From the NCBI GenBank assembly GCA_017460915.1, contig JAFUAA010000036.1, positions 1 through 42,846 of the forward strand: 42,846 bases of DNA. Reading direction: 5' to 3'. The notes beneath the pieces are model-generated. The model searched no databases. It was not told the DNA's origin and worked only from the letters and a program-made list of their open reading frames with translations. Every line of letters begins with the position of its first letter. The first letter of the stretch is position 1. The DNA comes from Bacteroidales bacterium. GTDB lineage: Bacteria; Bacteroidota; Bacteroidia; Bacteroidales; F082. Below, one piece after another: positions 36,218-42,846 of this stretch. The position numbers and the translations under genes were made by a program.

Positions 36218-39200
36218 TTATTTGTTATATTCTTCTCGTGTTATTGGAGTCTCTGGGTCTATGATGAGAACTTCATCGTAGGTCAGGCCATAGAGGTGAT
36301 AGACAAGGAGGTCGATTTTGTCCTCCAAGTCTTTCGTGTCGGCTGCAGGGTCTGCCTCTTTTGCTTTCAGAATGTTGTTCACTAAGTCAATGATAGTATT
36401 TTGCTTTTCTTGAATAACAGAAGGGATGGGGATTTGTTTTAGCATTTTCATGCTTACTCTCGGAAACAGTGTCTGATTAGATTTGTCGCCGAAAGAAGCA
36501 ATATAATACCCGACTGCTTTTGAGTTGAGAATTGCAAGTATATACTTCAAATTTGTTCTAGAAGAATAACTTCTTATATTGAAAACTGACTTGTTGAATA
36601 GGGCAAATGTTTCTATATAAGCGCATATTAATGTATTGGAGGGTATTTCCCGAATAACAATTCTTGGCCCATCAAAAAACCTCCTGGCGGGTTTAGTGTA
36701 AAACTCCGCTCCATAATCTATCCATTTACTTGGCAACTTATTGATGACATATTTTGAAAAATGCTTACCACCATAGTCTCTAACATAATTATCATTTACT
36801 CGATAATCACTATGCAAGAATTTGGACTTCATTTCTTCTGCTGTGTGAATAGAATTATGATATGGTTGTGCCCCTAAGCACATTTCTATTCCGTCAACAT
36901 CGTTCAGCAAAGAAGAATCTTTTTGCATTTTCTCCTTTATAAAGAAAGCTGCGTTGTCCGCATTTATTGGTATTTCGTAAAGCGATGTCGATTTAATTCT
37001 GGTGGTGTCTAATTGCACGGAACTTGTTCCTTGGGCAGAATGTAGATGTACTGCTATTGCATCTGTAACAGAATCCTTCAACAAAAGAAATACGATACTG
37101 TTTACAGATGCCTCAAATACGCTTTCATCATAATTGTCAATAAATTCTATGCTATTCTTATCAATTATAAAACGCCGTAACTTAGCACAATTTTTAATTG
37201 AGAGGAAAGTATTAGGGGTTATAAATGACAGACAGCCTTTTTCGGAACACAAATACAGTCCTTTTTCTATAAAGAGCCTATATAAATCAATTTTTCCTTC
37301 TTGGTATTTATAGAATTTCTCATAAAGGATTTTGAATACGTCCTTACCAATGAGAACATACGGTGGATTTCCTATCACGACATCAAATCCACCTTTCACT
37401 CCAAACATCCATTCGGCATCGAAGTAGGAAGATGAGGCATTCTGGTCGAACATGTCCCAGCCTGCAAGGAGTTCGGCTTCGCTGTGACCGACAAAGCCAG
37501 TGTCTTCAATGGCTTGTGCAAGGGCAACACGGGTTTCTTTGATACTACGTTTTAAACGGTCTTTCTCAACTTTCCGCTTTACCAAAAAGCACTTGTGGTT
37601 GAGTTCTTTCAGCCGGTCTTTATTCTGTCGGACTTCTGGGTTGCTGTCCACCAGTGTGGCATCATACTCTATAGGGATGAGTGTGTTGGCTGCCACAAAC
37701 TTCGATTCGAGGTTGGGCAGAGGGCGAATGCCAAAGTTCTGGGTGGCATCCGTCGTGGGCTTCTGGTCGACAACCAGCGAGATGAAGAAACGTAGTTTAG
37801 AAATCTGTACGGCAATGGGCTGGATGTCCACACCGTAGATGCAATGCTCTATGAGATAGAGTTTGCGGGCATAGTCCGGATCATTGATGTTTCGGTTGAA
37901 AGCCTCCTCAATGTCAGCCAGTCGAGCCTTGCGCTCTTCCTCGGCATCGGCAGAGAAGGCTACACGCGACTGCTCGATGGCAAGGTCAACCATAAACTCT
38001 TTCCACATCTCGTTGGTGGGGTCAAGTTGGCGAAGTATATGTACCATCTGCTGAAGCACACCCATCGGGAAAGCCCCAGACCCACAGGCAGGGTCGAGCA
38101 CACGGCAGTTATAAAGGGCATGCATCACCTGTTGACGTTGTTCCTCGGTAAGCGTGGTCTCGTCGGTGGCATAACTGAGCAGTCGGCGGTATTCCGTTTC
38201 CATCTCGTCGCCACAAGTGCGCTTGAGGTGTGCCACCAGACTTTCGTCCACCATATACTGTACTATCTCGCGGGGTGTATAGAATGAACCTGTCTGTTTG
38301 CGTGCAGAGGTCTTGGTCTCGGGATTGTAAGAGGCCAATAGGTTCTCGAAAGCCTTTCCCAGCAGTTCAGGGTCAAGCGACACTTCTTGGTCGAGTGGCG
38401 TATTTTCCTCAATGGTAAAGTTGTAGCGTTTCAGAATGTCGATGATGCCGCGAGCAGACACCTTTTTCTTCTTGGCATCGCCATACCACTGCGAGAGGTC
38501 AACGCTGCGCCCCCATCTCGTCGCCAAAGAAAAGCCAATCGGGCAAGTAAAGTTGTTCGAGCGAACGCTTGTACTCCGAAAAACCATCGTAGTACATCTT
38601 GTTAGGCTTGTCGTCAAGACAATCGAATAGACCACCATTAAGGAAGGGTACACTGTTGTTAGCAAGGGCCATGAATTCGTCGGCACCACCTTCCTTGAAG
38701 TCATCCTTATAGCGCATCAAGTTGTTGATGTCATTCTCCGTATTGTAGAAGCCATAACGCTTGCTGTCGCGGAAACGCCGATTATTGGGCGCATCTTCAC
38801 CATCTGCCACAATGGGGCAGTTCAGCATAGCAAAGAAGAGGTTTTGCAGAATGAGACGGTAATACTTACTCTGCTCTGCATCATAAAGCAACGTCTTCCG
38901 CTCATGTGGATTGAACTCGTCAATAAAATGTTCACGGATATATCGCTCATCAAAGAATTCCTCTGGAATGAGGTGTTTCTGTTTGAGGAACCACACAAAG
39001 ATGAGGCGAGTGATAAGACGGATGCAACTCTCATGGTTGAACTTGTCATCGTCCTCATTGGTGTTGAGGTCGTTAGGGAAGCGAGCCACTTGCACCGCCC
39101 ACGCATACCAGTCGCTAAGTTCGGAGTAGAACTTCTTGGTAAGCAGTTCGGAAGAAAAGACCTGCATCCAATGCTTGTAAAGTTCCTCGAAGGTGGGATA

Positions 39201-39767
39201 AGGCTTGTCACCGATAGACTCCAGAATGTCAATATGCCCACGGTGTGGATGCTCACAGTTGATGCCACGCAGAATACTCACCTTGCCTAATTTCTCACCG
39301 TCACGCCACTGCTGGGTATAGTCGCTGCGTTCACAGGTGGCCAGTGCCAACTGCTTACCTTGCTTGATGAACAGAATGACAGGCTGAGCAGCGGCAATGC
39401 GATTGAAACCACGGGTGAGTGTTGCCATCTCGGTACGTGTCAGCGACTCACCATTATAGACATCTACCGCGAATATCATCATTCCTGCATATCGCCCTTC
39501 GGCGGCTTGGCTGGTTATATCGTCAATATCCTTGTCCTCTGCATGGCCTGACAGCGAAGCCTCATCCACCGTGCCAATGAAATAGGTTCTTTCCACTTTC
39601 GGCAAGACAGCCTGTAATGCCTTTGTCAGCGGCATGGGATAAAGGCTTTCGAAAGACACAGGTGTGCGTGTCACATCATTGTTAAACTGGATGTGCAGGT
39701 GTTCGAGCAGGGCTGCACATGCATTGAACAGCGAATCGGTGGTAAAGGTTTTCAGTGTTGCTTTCAT
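36218..39767 (-). CDS. Eco57I-like N6-adenine DNA methyltransferase, frameshifted at a G5 tract
   Basis: About 1,180 residues in two frames. The first (39767-38499) is the helical N-terminal part and ends GDEMGAQR. The second, used from about 38510, continues RSVDLSQWYGDAKKKKVSAR, TGSFYTPREIVQYMVDESL, motif I VLDPACGSGAFPMGVLQQM and motif IV DVVIGNPPYVLIG, ending in a target-recognition domain (QIPIPSVIQEKQ). One G fewer in the G5 run opposite 38510-38514 gives GDEMGRSVDLSQWYGD, so the break is a one-base slip. The gene may be truncated, phase-variable or misread. It is the DNA-modifying part of the island and is similar in layout to BREX PglX or DISARM DrmMI enzymes. Confidence 0.85.
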
Positions 39768-39851
39768 TTTCTTTTCTCTTTTAGGGACAATTATTGGGAC
39801 AATTATTGGGACAATTATTGGGACAATTATTGGGACAATCTTTACCGAATG
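39768..39851. repeat. 12-bp tandem repeat between AlbA_2 and methyltransferase genes
   Basis: GGGACAATTATT is repeated four times plus nine bases (39784-39840). It ends about 16 bases before the methyltransferase ATG (minus strand). On the minus strand the in-frame reading is (I)VPIIVP repeats without a start codon. Confidence 0.85.
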
Positions 39852-41351
39852 CTATTTAAGAATTAACCAGAAGCCCTTCTTTGTTCCTTTGCGTTCGATG
39901 TAATTATCAACTTTCAGTTTGTCAATCAGATATTCAACTCTCCTCTTTTTAATTTCTAACAAATCCGCAATTTGCTGCATGGTAATACTTGGATTGTCTC
40001 GAATGACAAAATAAATGTCTCTTATTGCATCATCCAATCCTTCAAAAATATCTTTTTGACTATCCAGATCAATCCTTTCACCTTCAAAGTCGGGATGACA
40101 TGGTATGTCAATCAGGAAATACGTACGACCTTCATCCGTTTCGATGGTGGCAGGTGAAGAACCATTTTTCTTCAAAGCTGCCTGAATGGTTGGTATGCCT
40201 GTGGCCCGTCCTTCTGTCAAACCAAGTTCCTTTAAGAAATCTCCCAACCTTCTGTTCTTGTATCTGCGTGAACGTAATGATTTAGCTTGTTTAATAGCTT
40301 CGTCACTAATGGAACGGTCCGGTCCGGAATAGCTTAATATACTGATTCTTCCAGGTTCTATCGTAATCTCAACAGGCTCGTATAGTTTATAATCTCTATG
40401 GTATAACGCATTTGTTACAGCCTCTTCCAAGGCGGCATAAGGATAATTAAAGTATTTCCGGGGTTCCTGCTTATTGGGCAGTTTTTCAATACGCTCTTTA
40501 ATTACATTGGTTCTTAAATAGTCAAGCGTTGCGCTAATCATGTATGGAACCGGCCCTTTTATAGTAGGCGCCTCAATAATATTGTCGGGGTCTTGTTCTC
40601 GGCCATTTGGAAATAAGACAATATCAACTTGAGTATAAGGGAAGAAAGTATCTGGCTTTTCGCAAAACATCATTGTTGCAACATTCTTGATGAGTCTTTT
40701 TTCTGTTGGTCCTGTTAACAAGTTCATGTTAGCGAGAATGTCTTTCATCGGAATACGGCCAATATCTTGCCCTAAGCGGCTGTCGACCTTTACCAGATAG
40801 TCACGTAATTGGACTAAAGATATGTCCTCCAAACGAACGTTTTCATTACCTCTGTCGTCGAACGGAACTTTTTCCGACATTTCTCTTAGTTGGTCTAATA
40901 AATCACCTTTCGCCTCAATAGAACTGGTACCATATCGCACATAGAACACAGGCTTCTTCAATTTAGCCATGACATTTTCGGGAGCAGTATATGGGCGCTC
41001 AGTGCCACTGGGCACCCAAATGGCAAGGATATTCTTTCCGTCAATTTCTTCGACAGAAATGCGAGGTGCATAAAAAGGTTCGATGAGATTATTGTATCCC
41101 ACCATTTCCTTTTGGATTTTATCCAATTGCTCGATAGGAAGGCCTTTAACGGGACGCTTCGCTATTCCGTTCTCTTCCTCAACTCCCACAAGAATGTATC
41201 CCCCGCCAAGATTGTCAATGTCGTTGGCAAAGGCACAGATGCTGTGATAGATACTCTGAGGGTTCCATCCTGTCTTGAATTCAATCCTGTTAGATTCGAC
41301 CTTGCGCTTGTTAAGCAGGTCTTCTATATTAATAGGTATAGCCATATCCAC
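39852..41351 (-). CDS. AlbA_2-type ATP-binding protein (complete)
   Basis: 499 residues. N-terminal AlbA_2 domain: SNRIEFKTGWNPQSIYHSIC, AFANDIDNLGGGYILVGVEE. The middle has EAVTNALYHRDYKLYEPVEI (HATPase_c_4) and GRATGIPTIQAALKKNG, and the C-terminus a winged helix (SITMQQIADLLEIKKRRVEY). It is the only complete one of three AlbA_2 proteins in the window and gives the reference for the deletions in the others. It starts 7 bases after the helicase stop and so belongs to the same operon. Probably a regulator or nucleic-acid-linked NTPase of the defence system. Confidence 0.88.
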   Translation of the reverse strand: MDMAIPINIEDLLNKRKVESNRIEFKTGWNPQSIYHSICAFANDIDNLGGGYILVGVEEENGIAKRPVKGLPIEQLDKIQKEMVGYNNLIEPFYAPRISVEEIDGKNILAIWVPSGTERPYTAPENVMAKLKKPVFYVRYGTSSIEAKGDLLDQLREMSEKVPFDDRGNENVRLEDISLVQLRDYLVKVDSRLGQDIGRIPMKDILANMNLLTGPTEKRLIKNVATMMFCEKPDTFFPYTQVDIVLFPNGREQDPDNIIEAPTIKGPVPYMISATLDYLRTNVIKERIEKLPNKQEPRKYFNYPYAALEEAVTNALYHRDYKLYEPVEITIEPGRISILSYSGPDRSISDEAIKQAKSLRSRRYKNRRLGDFLKELGLTEGRATGIPTIQAALKKNGSSPATIETDEGRTYFLIDIPCHPDFEGERIDLDSQKDIFEGLDDAIRDIYFVIRDNPSITMQQIADLLEIKKRRVEYLIDKLKVDNYIERKGTKKGFWLILK

Positions 41352-41358
41352 TATTGTT

Positions 41359-42846
41359 CTATTTGCTTACATACTCCCAAACGATTAGGTCGAAATTCTC
41401 TTTCTTGAACTTCTCTTCCAGTAATTGTGCATTCTTGTCTTGTGCTGCTTGCTTTAGCACACCATTTCTTGACTGAGCGATTTGCAGAATGGCAGCAGTA
41501 GCCTGTTGTGGAACCTTTGTTTCCATCCATTGCTCAATGATATTCGAGAGGCGGCTAATGCGGTCAGACTGGTGAGTTTCTATCCATTCGGGGACAAACC
41601 GTTCTTCTGTTTTATTTTGTCGAAGAAAGCCAAGCACCTCGGCACGGTTCAACTCTGTGTAGGTCGCTGGTCGCTGGTTGTCCACAGGCTGGCACATCAG
41701 GTAGATCTCCCTGTAGGGCTTATTACTGCCCTGCTCACGATGTGGATATCCGATGACAGCCACAAGGCTTTCTGGAATCTGTTCAAACAGCGTATCCGTA
41801 TGTTTAAACCCAGAGAAGATGCCATTAGGCATCCGACGGAAGACCTCTTTATTCTTCTCAAAATAGTCTATTAGGTCTTGGCGATAGACCTCAAAGGAGA
41901 AGTCCTTCAGCGAGAGAGTGCGTGGCGATTCAATGTCGCTGATGCTGTTATTCTGCAATTCTTCTAACAATCGGTCAGCATTCTTATCCTGCAAGGGATT
42001 GTCGGCCTCCATTTTGATATAGGCATCGTTCAACTGTTGCGTTTCAGAGCCGACAAGGTTCATGGCTACCATACGGTTCATGATACGCGTTTCCAAATGC
42101 AGATAATCCTCGAAAGACTTGGCTGGCCAAAAGTTGACACAACGAATAAGGTGACATGGCGAGCCAATACGGTCGATACGTCCGAAACGCTGAATCAGAC
42201 GGACGGGATTCCAGTGTATGTCGTAATTGACTTGCATATCGGCATCCTGTAGGTTTTGACCCTCCGACAGACAGTCGGTGGCAATCAAGATGTCAATGGG
42301 GTCGTGAAGCAAAGCGGCATAGTGTAGACGGTGTGTCTCAATGAGTTGCAACCACAGGTCGTAGGGCACATCCCATCGCCGCCGTTCGTCATCATAATAC
42401 GCAGGCCGGCTCAGATGTGCATCCTCATAGAGATCGTTCCAGTCGCGTTCCTTATAGAGTTTGCTGTAAGGAGCAAAACATTGAAGCACTTCGTTGAAGT
42501 TGCTGGTCTGCTGTCTGCCTGTTGTATGAATGTCTTGACCTGACACGGAGGCAATATGCGAGAAGCCACGACGGGTGAGCTCGTCAAACAGAAATTTCGC
42601 TGTGTCTGCGTATGCCGTAAAGATGACAACTTTCTTATTCTCTGCTTTTTGCTTACCTTGAAGAATTGTAACCAACTCTTCCAGTTTTTTGTCTTGCTCG
42701 AATCCATTGCGGTAGTCTTTTGCAAACGCTTCAAGACTGTCACATATCTCGCGCAAGCGGTTCACGTCATAGCGCAGTCCAGCCTCAAAGCCACCAATAT
42801 TCTGCATGTCGGCCAAATTGATGGTCCCCTTACGCAGAGTGAAACG
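41359..42846 (-). CDS. SNF2-type helicase, C-terminal part (runs off the window)
   Basis: 496 codons open to the right edge. Helicase C-terminal lobe: [19 protein letters not shown] (motif IV area), [19 protein letters not shown] (motif V) and [14 protein letters not shown] (motif VI, with the Arg finger), followed by a long helical tail. Such SNF2/RapA-like helicases pair with large adenine methyltransferases in DISARM (DrmD with DrmMI) and in some restriction systems. The ATP-binding lobe lies beyond 42846. First visible gene of the operon. Confidence 0.88.
   Translation of the reverse strand, partial: RFTLRKGTINLADMQNIGGFEAGLRYDVNRLREICDSLEAFAKDYRNGFEQDKKLEELVTILQGKQKAENKKVVIFTAYADTAKFLFDELTRRGFSHIASVSGQDIHTTGRQQTSNFNEVLQCFAPYSKLYKERDWNDLYEDAHLSRPAYYDDERRRWDVPYDLWLQLIETHRLHYAALLHDPIDILIATDCLSEGQNLQDADMQVNYDIHWNPVRLIQRFGRIDRIGSPCHLIRCVNFWPAKSFEDYLHLETRIMNRMVAMNLVGSETQQLNDAYIKMEADNPLQDKNADRLLEELQNNSISDIESPRTLSLKDFSFEVYRQDLIDYFEKNKEVFRRMPNGIFSGFKHTDTLFEQIPESLVAVIGYPHREQGSNKPYREIYLMCQPVDNQRPATYTELNRAEVLGFLRQNKTEERFVPEWIETHQSDRISRLSNIIEQWMETKVPQQATAAILQIAQSRNGVLKQAAQDKNAQLLEEKFKKENFDLIVWEYVSK

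Overview
The window is chromosomal DNA from a member of the Bacteroidales (Bacteroidota). Three things point there. Type IX secretion (Por) C-terminal sorting domains occur at about 1476 and 7440. Bacteroidota -7 promoter boxes of the form TAnnTTTGC precede most transcription units. Core genes have typical Bacteroidales form (mltG, recR, ligA, eno, lolD, a LolC/E permease, nth). Genus and species cannot be read from this.

Layout. 1-7,300: a frameshifted secreted protein, mltG, a phosphohexomutase, a TPR lipoprotein, a MORN-repeat protein, recR and a PfkB sugar kinase close to PsuK. 7,300-11,600 (minus strand): a decaying signalling locus made of an FHA protein, a Ser/Thr kinase with two frameshifts, and a second kinase whose N-lobe runs, after a nonsense codon and a frameshift, into WG and InlB-type repeats and a T9SS tail. 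11,700-24,900: an XRE regulator, a membrane protein coupled to ligA, a small toxin-antitoxin-like pair, eno, an AbiE-type toxin-antitoxin pair, a second XRE regulator behind a structured leader, a secreted Cys-rich protein, a MITE-like element, a PatB/MalY aminotransferase, tRNA-Tyr, an RRM protein, tRNA-Arg, lolD and a TPR/coiled-coil protein. 25,000-27,900 (minus): a small membrane protein, nth, an unknown gene and a LolC/E permease.

27,900-42,846 is an accessory island, all on the minus strand. Its upstream part (42.8-30.7 kb) is SNF2-type helicase, AlbA_2 ATP-binding protein, Eco57I-like DNA methyltransferase (frameshifted in a G5 tract), P-loop ATPase, membrane-anchored protein, a tandem-duplicated protein with an Rx4H (HEPN-like) motif in each half, and an N-terminally truncated AlbA_2 protein. 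This looks like a restriction/DISARM-like defence operon with an AT-rich cargo. Next comes a diversity-generating retroelement (DGR): its own promoter, an Asn(AAC)-rich template repeat of C-type-lectin type at about 30,088-30,270, and a DGR-class reverse transcriptase (28,877-30,042, with a late frameshift). No variable-region target gene and no Avd gene are visible, so the target must lie outside the window. An internally deleted AlbA_2 regulator follows.

The most interesting signals are the DGR, the duplicated HEPN-like gene and its membrane partner behind three 22-bp-phased palindromic repeats, an 11-bp element shared between those repeats and the hairpin leader of the 19-kb XRE regulator, and the clustered lesions in the kinase locus. 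Several frameshifts sit in short homopolymers, so sequencing error has to be excluded for those.
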